Of a stretch of DNA of 64,000 bases, positions 8,844 to 18,272 are shown in pieces. The first letter of the stretch is position 1. Every line of letters starts with the position of its first letter. The notes beneath the pieces were generated by a model that was not told the origin of the DNA, made no database searches, and worked only from the letters and a program-made list of their open reading frames with translations. A program made the position numbers and the translations under genes. Source of the stretch: Leptospira paudalimensis (GTDB taxonomy: Bacteria > Spirochaetota > Leptospiria > Leptospirales > Leptospiraceae); contig NZ_JAMQPR010000001.1 of assembly GCF_026151345.1 (NCBI RefSeq), positions 2,152,676 to 2,216,675 of the forward strand. The letters run 5' to 3'.

Positions 8844-8873
8844 CAGATAAATAGGAAATGGGCGTTATGTCAA
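8844..8873 (-). promoter_or_regulatory. Putative lexA promoter with operator-like inverted repeat
   Basis: In the 50-bp gap before lexA the minus strand reads TTGACA (8868-8873), 18 bases, then TATCTG (8844-8849). The -35 box lies within GTTGACATAAC, which has GTT and AAC half-sites five bases apart. The related Leptospira SOS box described as TTTG-N5-CAAA is only partly matched (TTTG-TTGAC-ATAA). LexA autoregulation is the inference. Confidence 0.4.
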
Positions 8874-8887
8874 CAAAAAACTAGTGA

Positions 8888-10069
8888 TTAGAGTTTCAAA
8901 TATTCACTTTTTAAGACAAAACTTCCCTCTTCCACAATGGCTTCTCCCGATCCAACTCCATCAGTCACTTCAACCCAATTATCATAGGTTTTCCCGATAC
9001 CAATTTTTTTCGCAGAGAAAGAACCATCTGGATTTCTGACAAAAATAAAGTTTTCCCCTTCGATTTTATGAATACAATTTGATGGAATCACTTTCGCCTT
9101 GTTAACCGATGATGTTACCATTGCACCAACAACAGTTGCAGTAACACTTTGACCAGGGCGTAATCTACCTTTTGAGTTGCGAACTTCCAATCGTATCTCT
9201 GCTGTTTTTTTCACAGGATCAATCACATCACCCACATGCGATACAACGGCTTTTAATGATTCATCTTTAGATCCGATGGGAATCACTTTTGCTTCGTTTC
9301 CAACACGAATCGAAGCTAAATCTTTTTCATACACTTCTAAATTAATCCATAACACTGATAAATCGGCAACAGTGAATAAGTTATCACGTGCGTTGACTGC
9401 TTGTCCAATGATCGCTTCTCTTTCTGTGACTGTGCCTGAAATGGGAGTTCGTATGTATAAATTTTTCGAATTGTATTTACCTGCTTCTAAATTTGCGATT
9501 TCAGTTTCATTGAGACCTAAATTTTCTAATGCATTCCTTGATGTTTCCATCTCTGCTTTTACGGATTTATAATCCATCAGAGACATTTCATATTCTTTGG
9601 CTGAAGTTACTTTTCGTTCATACAAATCTTTTGCACGATCAGCTTGTACCTTTAAGGCTTCGAGTCTAGCGCGAGCTTTTAAATAAGCAGCTTCCGTTGT
9701 GCCCAAGTCAACAGATTGGATGGAGGCAAGTGCTGTACTTTTTTTTACGTATTCACCTTCTTTCACGAAGACTTGTACGATTCTACCATTTACACGGGAA
9801 CCTACTTTTGCCACATTATTCATGTCATACGAAACAGTTCCAGGGAGTTGTAGTTCTTCTTCTAAAGCTCTTTCTTGTAAATATACCACTGAAAATGGAT
9901 GATTTTTTTGGATTTCATTAGAGATAATAAATTTGGATTTATCTTCGGTGAGAGCCTCTGTTTTTTTCCCGGTTCCAAAGAACTTTGTATAACCAAAATA
10001 CAAAACACTTCCAAGTAATACGAGAATACTAATATTTCTAATTTTTTTTAAATTCAATTCATTTTGCAT
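8888..10069 (-). CDS. RND efflux membrane fusion protein (CusB/CzcB type)
   Basis: 393 residues. An N-terminal membrane anchor (about 12-28) is followed by the half-lipoyl motif (GRIVQVFVKEGEYVKKSTALASI, split around a coiled-coil hairpin at about 125-195), the second lipoyl half (IRTPISGTVTEREAIIGQAV) and beta-barrel and membrane-proximal domains. It is the periplasmic adaptor linking the inner-membrane RND pump at 12022-15318 to the outer-membrane channel at 10076-11401, and lies 6 bp after that channel gene. There is no N-terminal Cys, so it is membrane-anchored rather than lipidated. No Met-rich copper motif is evident. Confidence 0.9.
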   Translation of the reverse strand: MQNELNLKKIRNISILVLLGSVLYFGYTKFFGTGKKTEALTEDKSKFIISNEIQKNHPFSVVYLQERALEEELQLPGTVSYDMNNVAKVGSRVNGRIVQVFVKEGEYVKKSTALASIQSVDLGTTEAAYLKARARLEALKVQADRAKDLYERKVTSAKEYEMSLMDYKSVKAEMETSRNALENLGLNETEIANLEAGKYNSKNLYIRTPISGTVTEREAIIGQAVNARDNLFTVADLSVLWINLEVYEKDLASIRVGNEAKVIPIGSKDESLKAVVSHVGDVIDPVKKTAEIRLEVRNSKGRLRPGQSVTATVVGAMVTSSVNKAKVIPSNCIHKIEGENFIFVRNPDGSFSAKKIGIGKTYDNWVEVTDGVGSGEAIVEEGSFVLKSEYLKL

Positions 10070-10075
10070 GTTGGC

Positions 10076-11401
10076 TTAAAACTCCGAGTTATCCATTTTT
10101 CCTATGGATGCTTTATATCCTTCCAAAGCGTTGTAATAAAGATAAATGATTTCATAATAACTTCTAAGCACACTAAGATAGTTTTTTTCGGCTTCCAAAA
10201 ACGTAACTAAATTGGAAGCACCACGAATGTATGCAAGCCTCGATTTTTCTTGCACTTCTTTGTTTTTTTCTAAGAGTCCCATCTTCTGGTAATCTAGTAA
10301 CTGTGATTCTCTTGCTTGTAATTCTTTGATGGCAGCAGAAATTTCAGATAAAATCTCATTTCGTTTCGCATCTACATCAAATCCTAATTTTTTATAAGAT
10401 TCTTCGGATTTTAAAATCTCACCTTGTTTCCGATCAAACAGTGGAAGTGGAGTGGCCGCATAAACACCTGCAACGTTTTCATTTCCCTTATTTAAAAACT
10501 CTACCCCAAGGGTCAGTGGAGGGATGATTTCTCTTTTTTTGAGTTCAATGTTCATCCGTTCCCGTTGTTGTCTGATTTTTAAAGCAACTAGGTCTGGTCT
10601 CTCCTCAATGTCAAAATCATTGAGGTCAATTCCAAACTCCTTTGTAGAGATAAATTCCAATCTTCCCTTAATATTGAGAGGTGAATTGATATCAGAAATT
10701 CCGATTAACACTCGCAAGTTTTTAACAACCTGAGCCCTAAGAATCCTTGCATTTCGATATTCTCTTTCGATTTGTACCCGTTCCAATGCCAAACGATCAT
10801 ATTCTAAAAACGAAATATCCCCTTTCTCAGCACGTAACTTCGTTAAGTCGAGAAGGTCTTGGTAATTTTCTAAAAATTCTTTTTGGTAATTAATCTGTTC
10901 TGTAACATATAAATAGGTCCAAAAATTTTGTCGTAGACGTAACCGAAATAAACGATCAAAATCCCGAAAACTAGCAATCGTTGCCAAAAACTCTTGTTTG
11001 GCTACCTTTTCACGTTGAGGGATCACACCACTCATATCGAATGGTTGGTTGTAAATGATTGATGTTTCAGGAAGACCTGTTGCTGCTTTGGAAGAGGCAC
11101 CCATAAACTGCTGTTGCATATTCACAATGGGATTGTAATACAAACTTGCAGTGATTACATCACCACGAGCCATACCGATATTTTGTTTTTCTCGCAAATA
11201 CAGAGGATTACTGGTTACAGCAAAATTTTCCAATTCGTCCAAATTCCATTTTTCTTTGGAATCCTGAGCCCTTGAATCTTCTCCCAAATAAAATAACTCA
11301 TCCTTTGAATGTAATTCATATACAGCTTTTTCTTTTGAAAAAACTGCACTTGTCATGAATCCCAAAAATAAAATGAGTAGATATCTAATTAAATGCTTCA
11401 T
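10076..11401 (-). CDS. TolC/CzcC-type outer-membrane efflux protein
   Basis: 441 residues. A Sec signal peptide (about 1-22, ending AVFS) precedes two repeats of the outer membrane efflux protein fold with long coiled-coil helices (for example LRAEKGDISFLEYDRLALERVQIEREY and the second set near KSRLAYIRGASNLVTFLEAEKNYL). It forms the trimeric outer-membrane and periplasmic tunnel of the tripartite pump. Its ATG overlaps the end of the pyrophosphatase gene by 4 bp, which ties it tightly to the operon. Confidence 0.9.
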   Translation of the reverse strand: MKHLIRYLLILFLGFMTSAVFSKEKAVYELHSKDELFYLGEDSRAQDSKEKWNLDELENFAVTSNPLYLREKQNIGMARGDVITASLYYNPIVNMQQQFMGASSKAATGLPETSIIYNQPFDMSGVIPQREKVAKQEFLATIASFRDFDRLFRLRLRQNFWTYLYVTEQINYQKEFLENYQDLLDLTKLRAEKGDISFLEYDRLALERVQIEREYRNARILRAQVVKNLRVLIGISDINSPLNIKGRLEFISTKEFGIDLNDFDIEERPDLVALKIRQQRERMNIELKKREIIPPLTLGVEFLNKGNENVAGVYAATPLPLFDRKQGEILKSEESYKKLGFDVDAKRNEILSEISAAIKELQARESQLLDYQKMGLLEKNKEVQEKSRLAYIRGASNLVTFLEAEKNYLSVLRSYYEIIYLYYNALEGYKASIGKMDNSEF

Positions 11402-12021
11402 ACAGTTACAAATTTTTTGATATAATCCTCTATACCAAATTGAATGACTTTGATCGCTTCCGCACGATCATAGACTTCTGTTATTTCGACTGTTCCCGTG
11501 GAAGGAGAGTTCGGATCTAATTTGTAAGTGAGAAAATAATGATGGAGTTTGTTGATGAGTGCTTTTGGAACTTCTGAAATCTCTTTGATTTGACCAAACA
11601 CTTCATCTCCTTTGAGTACAGCGACAATTTTGTCATCCGCTTCTCCTTTATCAATCATACGTAACCCACCAATCGGAATCACAGTCAGGATCATATTACC
11701 ATGGGTGATTGGATTCACGCTCAGTACACAAATATCAATTGGATCGCCATCACCCACAATATCAGGTCTTCCCACTACATCCGAACAATGTTTGCCCGAA
11801 GCTTCACCAGAAAAAGTGCGAGGTATAAATCCATATAAAGTAGGAGAACGGTTACTATACTTTTGTGGTCGGTCCACACGTATAAAACCAGAAGCCTTAT
11901 CAATTTCATATTTCACTGTGTCTTGCGGAGTTAGTTCAATGAAAACATCTAATTCATCAGGAGCTTTTGGTCCTAACTCCAATCCATGCCAAGGGTGTGC
12001 TACGTAATAATTTGGTTTCAT
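11398..12021 (-). CDS. ppa: Soluble inorganic pyrophosphatase, family I
   Basis: 207 residues. It hydrolyses pyrophosphate to phosphate in the cytosol. The family I signature is D91-G-D93-P-x-D96 (GDGDPIDICVL), and later metal-binding acids are near D124 and D129-D130 (KGEADDKIVAV). The N-terminus YYVAHPWHGLELG and YGFIPRTF resemble the plant and eukaryotic branch more than the E. coli enzyme. Odd placement: its ATG directly abuts the stop of the RND pump gene and its end overlaps the outer-membrane channel gene by 4 bp, so it is inside the metal efflux operon. Confidence 0.93.
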   Translation of the reverse strand: MKPNYYVAHPWHGLELGPKAPDELDVFIELTPQDTVKYEIDKASGFIRVDRPQKYSNRSPTLYGFIPRTFSGEASGKHCSDVVGRPDIVGDGDPIDICVLSVNPITHGNMILTVIPIGGLRMIDKGEADDKIVAVLKGDEVFGQIKEISEVPKALINKLHHYFLTYKLDPNSPSTGTVEITEVYDRAEAIKVIQFGIEDYIKKFVTV

Positions 12022-15000
12022 CTATGTCCTCTTTCGTTTTGATTTTTGATTTTGTTTTGATCGTTTTGTTTCTTCTTCATCCTCTTGGACTTCCTTTTCT
12101 GAGTGAGATCCATGGGAATGATCAGCGGAATGGAATGAATCGGATGCTTTGTATTTTTTCATTTCTTCTACAAAGTAATCGTTCATCTTTCTTTCTCGTT
12201 CCATTTGTCTAAGTTCTTGTCTTTGTGCTAGTTTGACTAAAAACTCAAATGCAATTGGTAATAAAAATCTGGATAAAATAGTCGCAACAAGTACCCCACC
12301 CATCACCACTGTGGCGAGAGGTCTTTGTACTTCTGCTCCCGCACTGGAAGCAATGGCCATTGGTAAAAATCCAATAATGGCGACTAGTTCTGTTGTGGCA
12401 ACAGCCCTAAGAGTATAAACAGCAGCTTCAACCACTGCGATTGATGGATCTCTTGTGATTTTTAATTGGTCTTTTAAGGCAGATGCATACACAACTCCGT
12501 TTAACACCGATATACCTGCTGCTGCGATAAACCCAACACCTGCTGGGATCGAGAATGGAAGTCCTCTCATCACAAGAGATAAAATCCCACCTGACAATGA
12601 TAAGGGAACGAGGATAAATACTCCTAAGGCATAATAAACACTGCCAAAAGCAATGAATAACATTCCAAAAATGATGGCACCTGCAATCGGAATTACAATC
12701 GCTAACCTGTTTTTAGCGCGAGTAAAATTCTCAAATTGTCCACCCCAATCCACATAATAACCTTGTGGCAAACTTGATTCGATCGACTCGGTAGCAGACT
12801 GTACATCATTCACAAAACCAATCATATCACGCCCGCGAACATTCACCTCTACAAGGATCCTTCGTTTGAGTCCCTCGTGGTATAGGGCGGCAGGACCTTC
12901 CGTCATTTGGATATCAGTGACCTGACCCAAAGGAACCGTTCCACCGAGCTCAGTCATGACGGGTACATTTTCAATCACTCCAATGTCGGTTACATCGGCA
13001 TCAAGTCGAACAATCAAATCAAATCGTTTGTATCCTTCATAAACCTTACCTGCATTAAATCCAACACGTAAGGTTTCGATCGTTGTAAGAACTTCCTCTG
13101 CCCTGACTCCATAACGAGCCATATTCCCACGATTCATTTTGATCTCGAGCAGAGGTAGACCTAGTAATTTTTGAACTCGTAAGTCTGCCGCACCTTGTAT
13201 CTTTTTGATTTTGGATGCATAATTATCTGCGATAAATTTTAACGTTTTTAAATCATCTCCGTAGATTTTAATCACAATATCAGCTTTTGATCCAGACAAC
13301 AAGGCATTCACTCGGTTTTCAATCGGTTGCGACAAACTGATGTAAGATGAAGGAACATTTTGATTGATCGAGTTTTTCATTTTCTCCATCAGCTCTTCTC
13401 TGTCTTTGGCGGTGACCCATTCCTTTCTAGGTTTTAACTTCACCATCATCTCACCTTCTTCCGAACCTATAGGTTCTGCTGCAGATTCACCACGACCTTG
13501 TCTCGAGACAACACTGACTGCTTCTGGAAACTTTAAGATCACTTTCTCCATTTCCAAATTCAGATCTCTGGAATGGTTGATTGCTGTGGATGGGAGTCGT
13601 TTGATATCGACTGCAATTTCACCCTCATCAATCCTTGGTAAAAATTCTGATCCCAAGGTAGATGCGAGCATAAAGGAGATAACAACAACTCCTATCCCTG
13701 CATAGGTAAATTGGCGTTTGAATTTCATTCCATAGGTCAAAATTTCAGAATATTTATTTTGGAATTTTAACCAAAAGGCAGACTCATGTAAAATTGGTTT
13801 TTTATAAATATAAGACATGAGTGCTGGGAATGTAGTGATTGAATAAAGGAGAGCTGCACCTAACGCAAATGCTACGGTGATCGCCATCGGACGAAACATC
13901 CGACCTTCCACACCTTCCAGCGTCATGAGTGGTAAATACACGAGTAAAATAATACCCACACTAAATGCAGAAGCCCTTACCACCTTGATACAGGATTCCA
14001 TGATGACATCTTCCATTCCATCTTCCATGTCTTGGGCAGAAGTTTTGGAGAGAAGGAAACTTTTTCGAATCAGAAATCCATGGAGAGTGGATTCTAACAT
14101 CACAATCGATCCATCCACAAGGAGTCCAAAGTCAAGAGCTCCGAGGGACATCAAGTTTCCCACAATCCCAAATGCATTCATCAAAATGGTGGCAACCATC
14201 ATCGAGACAGGAATCGCTAAGGCGACAGCAAACGCACCTTTGACGGTGCCCAGTGTAAGGATCAAACAAACTAAAACGATGATGGCAGCTTCTACCAAAT
14301 TGGTAAACACTGTAGAGAGAGTTCGGCCAATGAATTCAGACCTATCATAATACACTTGGATCTTCATCCCTTGTGGGAGTCTTGATTCAATTTCCTTCAT
14401 CTTCTCTTTCACTCGGCCAACTACTTGTAATGAGTTACTGCCAAGTAACATCATTGCAGTTCCACCTACCACTTCTCGTTTGCCATTCATGGTACTCAAA
14501 CCAAACCTTAGAGCAGGTCCTGTTTCCACTCGCGCAATTTGACCGAGTGTGAGTGGGATCCCATCTTTTGAAGTTCGAACCGATAATCGAGCTATATCAT
14601 CGATGGATTTAAATTGGCTTTCTCCTCGAATGACAAATTGTTCCTCACCTTTTTGAATGTATCCTCCTCCCAAGTTTACATTGGCTCCTTCCAAAGCTTC
14701 TGTAATATGGGAGAGGGTTAGATTATGAGATAACAGTCGTTTGGGGTCGATTTTGATTTGGAATTGTTTGGCATCTCCCCCGACAACGTTTACATCAATG
14801 ATCCCTTTAACAGAACGTAGTTGTCTTGCCACTTCCCATTCCATCACAGTTCTTAATTCTTCTGGAGTATGACTTTCTGAGACTAAGGCAAATTCATAAA
14901 TATCACCAAGGCCCGTAGCGATAGGAGAAAGTTCAGGTCGACCGTATGATTTCGGAATAAAATTCTCAGCTTGTTTCAAACGTTCATTCACAAGTTGCCT

Positions 15001-15318
15001 TGCAAAATAGATGTCGGTTCCGTCCTCAAAGATAACAGTCACCGAACTCACACCGGTTCTTGAAATGGATCGAATTTCTGTGACCTTTGGCATCCCGTTA
15101 AACTCAAGTTCAATGGGATATGTAATGAATTGTTCTACCTCAAGGGGAGATAAACCTGGAACAGAAGTGACTGCTGAGACTTGGACGTTTGTCACATCCG
15201 GAATCGCATCAATGGATAAATTGAGTGCATTGTAAAAACCCACAAGAGTGAGAACAGCGGTGATCACAAGAACCGTTGCTCTTTTGTGGATGGAAAACTG
15301 AATGATTTTTTCTAACAT
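12022..15318 (-). CDS. Heavy-metal efflux RND pump (CzcA/CusA family)
   Basis: 1098 residues, 12 membrane helices and two large periplasmic loops, the usual build. The helix-4 motif of the heavy-metal (HME) subgroup is present as D396-F-G-L-L-V-D402-G-S-I-V-M-L-E409, matching the CzcA D402/D408/E415 proton-relay acids and favouring a divalent cation (Zn, Co, Ni or Cd) over copper. The C-terminal cytosolic tail is about 50 residues, charged, with the His cluster [11 protein letters not shown] that could bind metal. It heads the pump operon (pump, ppa, channel, adaptor), preceded by a small secreted protein. The exact metal is an inference. Confidence 0.93.
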   Translation of the reverse strand: MLEKIIQFSIHKRATVLVITAVLTLVGFYNALNLSIDAIPDVTNVQVSAVTSVPGLSPLEVEQFITYPIELEFNGMPKVTEIRSISRTGVSSVTVIFEDGTDIYFARQLVNERLKQAENFIPKSYGRPELSPIATGLGDIYEFALVSESHTPEELRTVMEWEVARQLRSVKGIIDVNVVGGDAKQFQIKIDPKRLLSHNLTLSHITEALEGANVNLGGGYIQKGEEQFVIRGESQFKSIDDIARLSVRTSKDGIPLTLGQIARVETGPALRFGLSTMNGKREVVGGTAMMLLGSNSLQVVGRVKEKMKEIESRLPQGMKIQVYYDRSEFIGRTLSTVFTNLVEAAIIVLVCLILTLGTVKGAFAVALAIPVSMMVATILMNAFGIVGNLMSLGALDFGLLVDGSIVMLESTLHGFLIRKSFLLSKTSAQDMEDGMEDVIMESCIKVVRASAFSVGIILLVYLPLMTLEGVEGRMFRPMAITVAFALGAALLYSITTFPALMSYIYKKPILHESAFWLKFQNKYSEILTYGMKFKRQFTYAGIGVVVISFMLASTLGSEFLPRIDEGEIAVDIKRLPSTAINHSRDLNLEMEKVILKFPEAVSVVSRQGRGESAAEPIGSEEGEMMVKLKPRKEWVTAKDREELMEKMKNSINQNVPSSYISLSQPIENRVNALLSGSKADIVIKIYGDDLKTLKFIADNYASKIKKIQGAADLRVQKLLGLPLLEIKMNRGNMARYGVRAEEVLTTIETLRVGFNAGKVYEGYKRFDLIVRLDADVTDIGVIENVPVMTELGGTVPLGQVTDIQMTEGPAALYHEGLKRRILVEVNVRGRDMIGFVNDVQSATESIESSLPQGYYVDWGGQFENFTRAKNRLAIVIPIAGAIIFGMLFIAFGSVYYALGVFILVPLSLSGGILSLVMRGLPFSIPAGVGFIAAAGISVLNGVVYASALKDQLKITRDPSIAVVEAAVYTLRAVATTELVAIIGFLPMAIASSAGAEVQRPLATVVMGGVLVATILSRFLLPIAFEFLVKLAQRQELRQMERERKMNDYFVEEMKKYKASDSFHSADHSHGSHSEKEVQEDEEETKRSKQNQKSKRKRT

Positions 15319-15369
15319 AATACCTATTTCAAATATGAAACCACCCTATAAAATTTTTACAGGGAATGG

Positions 15370-15382
15370 ATGTAAATTACAT
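15370..15382. promoter_or_regulatory. Perfect palindrome ahead of the RND pump gene (possible operator)
   Basis: ATGTAAATTACAT is a 6+1+6 perfect palindrome in the 71-bp gap between the small secreted protein gene and the RND pump gene, about 50 bp upstream of the pump ATG. It could bind a dimeric metal-responsive repressor; no regulator gene is adjacent. It may be chance in AT-rich DNA. Confidence 0.3.
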
Positions 15383-15389
15383 GCAACGT

Positions 15390-15716
15390 TTACGCCAAAA
15401 AGGGCGGAGGTAGGTAAAGAAAGAAAAATAAGATTGAGATTTCGGTAAAAAATTCAGTTTCTGTCGTTAAAATCGAAAACCGATTGAGACAGATTTTGAC
15501 AAGGGAATGTTCTCGTTTGTTCGGAACGAGTTTGAGAACCTGATTGGATTCCTTAGAGGAAGAAAGCACACGAGTCGTTTCCTCCAACTCGTAAGACTGG
15601 TATTGGAAGTCCAAATCTTCGAGAGGTGAAACAAACCGGTCGTCAACCAGATTTAGATTAATGAAAACCGCTAGAAGGAGGATAAACCCAGACTTCCAGA
15701 AGCGCCTAATTTTCAC
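15390..15716 (-). CDS. Small secreted protein with C-terminal PPP motif at head of metal-efflux operon
   Basis: 108 residues from a GTG start with a good ribosome site (AGGAAACAGCA before GTG), which supports a real gene. An N-terminal signal or anchor (about 8-22, GFILLLAVFINL) is followed by a polar region and an aromatic C-terminus ending LYLPPPFLA, with one Cys 33 residues from the end. It lies directly upstream of the RND pump in the same direction. The layout recalls the small secreted proteins (DUF6660 type) that open CzcCBA operons in Bacteroidetes and end in a W-x-PP-x-L tail; that link is by resemblance only. A similar protein is encoded at 58972-59376. Confidence 0.62.
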   Translation of the reverse strand: MKIRRFWKSGFILLLAVFINLNLVDDRFVSPLEDLDFQYQSYELEETTRVLSSSKESNQVLKLVPNKREHSLVKICLNRFSILTTETEFFTEISILFFFLYLPPPFLA

Positions 15717-15870
15717 TGCTGTTTCCTATTCTTTGAGACCCAGTTTCAGAGATGGAACCAGTGAGACAAGAGAATTCCCTACAAAATATGAACTTTTTTC
15801 CGTTTAATTCAAAACACCGAAAACGATAGAGTTGCCAAAACTTTACCATGAAAACACACTATCCCTACTG

Positions 15871-16191
15871 ATGAAAGACGAATCGATAGACACAATTATA
15901 AGCGACGACATCACGTTTCGCGGAACCCTTTCCTTCAACCAAACTTTAAAAATCAAAGGGCAATTCAAAGGAACCATTAGTTCCCATGGCAAACTCATCA
16001 TCGATGAAACAGGTGATGTGGAAGCAGATGTGGAAGTTGGAAGTTTAGTCGTTCTTGGCAATCTGAAAGGAAATGTCGATGCGAAAGAAAAAGTGGAATT
16101 AAAGAAGAATGGAAAGGTTGTAGGTGATATCAAAACACCAGGACTTGAAGTGGAATTTGGTTCCAAAATTATTGGCAATTGCATCATGTAA
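15871..16191 (+). CDS. Bactofilin
   Basis: 106 residues, nearly all a single bactofilin (DUF583) domain: short repeating beta strands (GTLSFNQTLKIKGQFKGTI, GKLIIDETGDVEADVEVGSLVVLGNLKGNVDAKEKVEL) that stack into a right-handed beta-helix and polymerise without nucleotide. In spirochaetes bactofilins influence cell-body shape and helical pitch. I used the ATG at 15871; the frame continues up to a TTG at 15832, which would add 13 residues, and neither has a clear ribosome site. It overlaps the recJ start by 13 bp. Leptospira carry several paralogues, and I cannot tell which this is. Confidence 0.87.
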   Translation: MKDESIDTIISDDITFRGTLSFNQTLKIKGQFKGTISSHGKLIIDETGDVEADVEVGSLVVLGNLKGNVDAKEKVELKKNGKVVGDIKTPGLEVEFGSKIIGNCIM

Positions 16192-18140
16192 CAAAGGTTC
16201 ACTTCGGACCAACATTATCCGAAGTTCGAACCAAAGTTGATTCGAAAAGACCCATCCTTCGGTATTTAGTTGATCGAAGGGAGGGTTTCCAAAACATACA
16301 CCCGAAAGAACTACTTCATTCTGATTTTTCCTGTTTCCATTCTCCCTTTTCCCTTCCCGACATTGGTGAGGCGGTTTCCTTACTCTTAACTGCTGCAAAA
16401 TCAAATCGAAAAATCTTACTCTATGGAGATAGAGATTCGGATGGAGTTAGTTCGACTTGTTTACTTGCATTTTTTTTAAAATCACATCCAGAATTCCAAT
16501 CAGCCAATTTAGAAGTGATGGTTTCTTCTGAAAGTGATCCATACGGACTCTGCAAAGAAGCAGTTTCTAAAATCAAAAAAGCAAAACCCGATTTACTTGT
16601 CACACTTGACTTTGGGTCAAGCCAAGCAGACGAAATTGATGAATTAACATCTCTTGGAATCCAAGTGATTGTCCTCGACCACCACGAGGTTCCCGTTCGG
16701 ATACCTAAAAACTGTGCTCTCATTAACCCAAGACGCACTGACTCAGAATACCCCGAAAAAAAAATCTGCACAGCAGCCTTATCCTTTAAATTGGTAACTG
16801 CAATTTTATTCCATGAAAGTTCTGAATGGAACCAGTTGTATTCCAAAACCATTCAAGCGGAAGATGGTACTAAAGAAGTTCACTATTTTCAAAATGGAAT
16901 CAAACTAGCATCCGAAATCACAAGTACGATAAACGTTTCTAATACAACTGTCAATCCATACCCAGAAGATTTTTCCACCAATATTCCGTTAGATGACGAG
17001 AGAAAATTATTCTTTTACCAATGCCAAAAAATCCCTCAATTTTTTGAACAATTGGAAGAAGAAACAGACCTTGCAGGCATAGGAACCATCACCGATATGA
17101 TGCCACTTGTGGGAGAAAACCGTCATTTTGTAAAACTTGCATTGGATTCGCTCACAAAACTTTATATAGGCGACAAAAAAAGAAAAGGCCTTAAAGAACT
17201 ATTAAAAGAACTCAAACTCAATCCGAGTGGAATCACAACCAAAGATTTAGGATGGTCCATTGGCCCTGTTGTGAATGCAGCTGGTAGGATGGGAAAAACA
17301 GAAGAGGCAGTTTCTCTCCTTTTATCTGAATCGGAATCTGACGCGAAAGTACGAGCCAAACTCCTCCTATCGATCAATGAAGAACGTAAAGAACGTACAA
17401 AACGAAATATGGACCGAGTGGAACGTTATTTTGCACGAAAACCCGAACGAACGGGGAAAGAGGTGGTGTATTGTTACGAACCTGATATGGAACCAGGTGT
17501 CAGTGGAATTGTTGCCACACGAATGGTAGATACTTATAAAAAACCTGCTATTTTTATTGCACCTGACAATGGTGATGCGAGAGGTAGTATCCGTTCTTAC
17601 GGTCCAGAAAATGTACTCCAACTCTTAGAGTCACTATCTCATCATTTTTTGCATTTTGGTGGTCACCCTGAAGCCGGTGGTTTTTCCATCACAATTGATC
17701 AACTCCCTAAATTTGAATCCGAATTGTATGACAAAGCAAAAATTTGGTTAAATGAAGATAGTGCCAGCACCAAAGTTCATCAAATTGAAACCGACTTTAC
17801 GGTATTACCCGAAGAAATGGGTGATAAACTTTTAAAGGAATGGAAAGACCTAGAACCATTTGGCCAAGGGAATCCTGACATCAAATTAGGAATCAAAAAT
17901 GCTAAAGCCATGCATCTAACTCCTCTGAGTGGAGGAAAACATGTTAGGTTCCATATTGTAGGGAGTGGTTCTTTAAAGTTTATGATTTGGAACAAAGGGG
18001 AAGAATTCCAAAACTTTATGTCGAAACATGGTAGTTTTGATCTGGTAGGAAGTTTGGAAGAAAACTTTTACCAAGGAAGGAAAACCTTACAGTTCATAGT
18101 GGAATGGTTTGGTATTTCTGAATTCGATGGATCAAACTAA
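16179..18140 (+). CDS. recJ: Single-stranded-DNA-specific exonuclease RecJ
   Basis: 653 residues, about 75 longer than the E. coli enzyme. The DHH phosphoesterase motifs are visible: GDRDSDG (D84, D86, D88), LDFGSS (D144), LDHHE (167-169) and GIGTITDMMPL, and the DHHA1 motif GGHPEAGG is near residue 495. The C-terminal OB-like domain ends near 640. It degrades single strands 5' to 3' in recombination and repair. An insert of about 50 residues near 220-270 separates the DHH motifs from the Asp-rich helix. The start is a TTG within the bactofilin gene and is uncertain. A strong terminator follows. Confidence 0.92.
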   Translation: MHHVTKVHFGPTLSEVRTKVDSKRPILRYLVDRREGFQNIHPKELLHSDFSCFHSPFSLPDIGEAVSLLLTAAKSNRKILLYGDRDSDGVSSTCLLAFFLKSHPEFQSANLEVMVSSESDPYGLCKEAVSKIKKAKPDLLVTLDFGSSQADEIDELTSLGIQVIVLDHHEVPVRIPKNCALINPRRTDSEYPEKKICTAALSFKLVTAILFHESSEWNQLYSKTIQAEDGTKEVHYFQNGIKLASEITSTINVSNTTVNPYPEDFSTNIPLDDERKLFFYQCQKIPQFFEQLEEETDLAGIGTITDMMPLVGENRHFVKLALDSLTKLYIGDKKRKGLKELLKELKLNPSGITTKDLGWSIGPVVNAAGRMGKTEEAVSLLLSESESDAKVRAKLLLSINEERKERTKRNMDRVERYFARKPERTGKEVVYCYEPDMEPGVSGIVATRMVDTYKKPAIFIAPDNGDARGSIRSYGPENVLQLLESLSHHFLHFGGHPEAGGFSITIDQLPKFESELYDKAKIWLNEDSASTKVHQIETDFTVLPEEMGDKLLKEWKDLEPFGQGNPDIKLGIKNAKAMHLTPLSGGKHVRFHIVGSGSLKFMIWNKGEEFQNFMSKHGSFDLVGSLEENFYQGRKTLQFIVEWFGISEFDGSN

Positions 18141-18208
18141 ATGAACCGAACTTTGAACCTTTAATCTTAGCCTACACTTCAAATGTTCCTAAAAAACTTT
18201 GTGATGAC

Positions 18209-18241
18209 CCACCCTCCCATTGAGATCGGAGGATGGTTTTT
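18209..18241 (+). terminator. Rho-independent terminator of recJ
   Basis: CCACCCTCC (18209-18217) pairs with GGAGGATGG (18228-18236) with one mismatch and a 10-base loop, followed by TTTTT. It lies 68 bp after the recJ stop. The run of A at its 5' side lets it act weakly for mtnD on the other strand as well. Confidence 0.75.
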
Positions 18242-18272
18242 ATTAGAATGTTAATTTTATTGATTCAAACTC

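Noticed and set aside
12233..14350. Long plus-strand open frames opposite the RND pump gene
   Set aside because: Shadows of the minus-strand gene; no ribosome site and no protein-like pattern.
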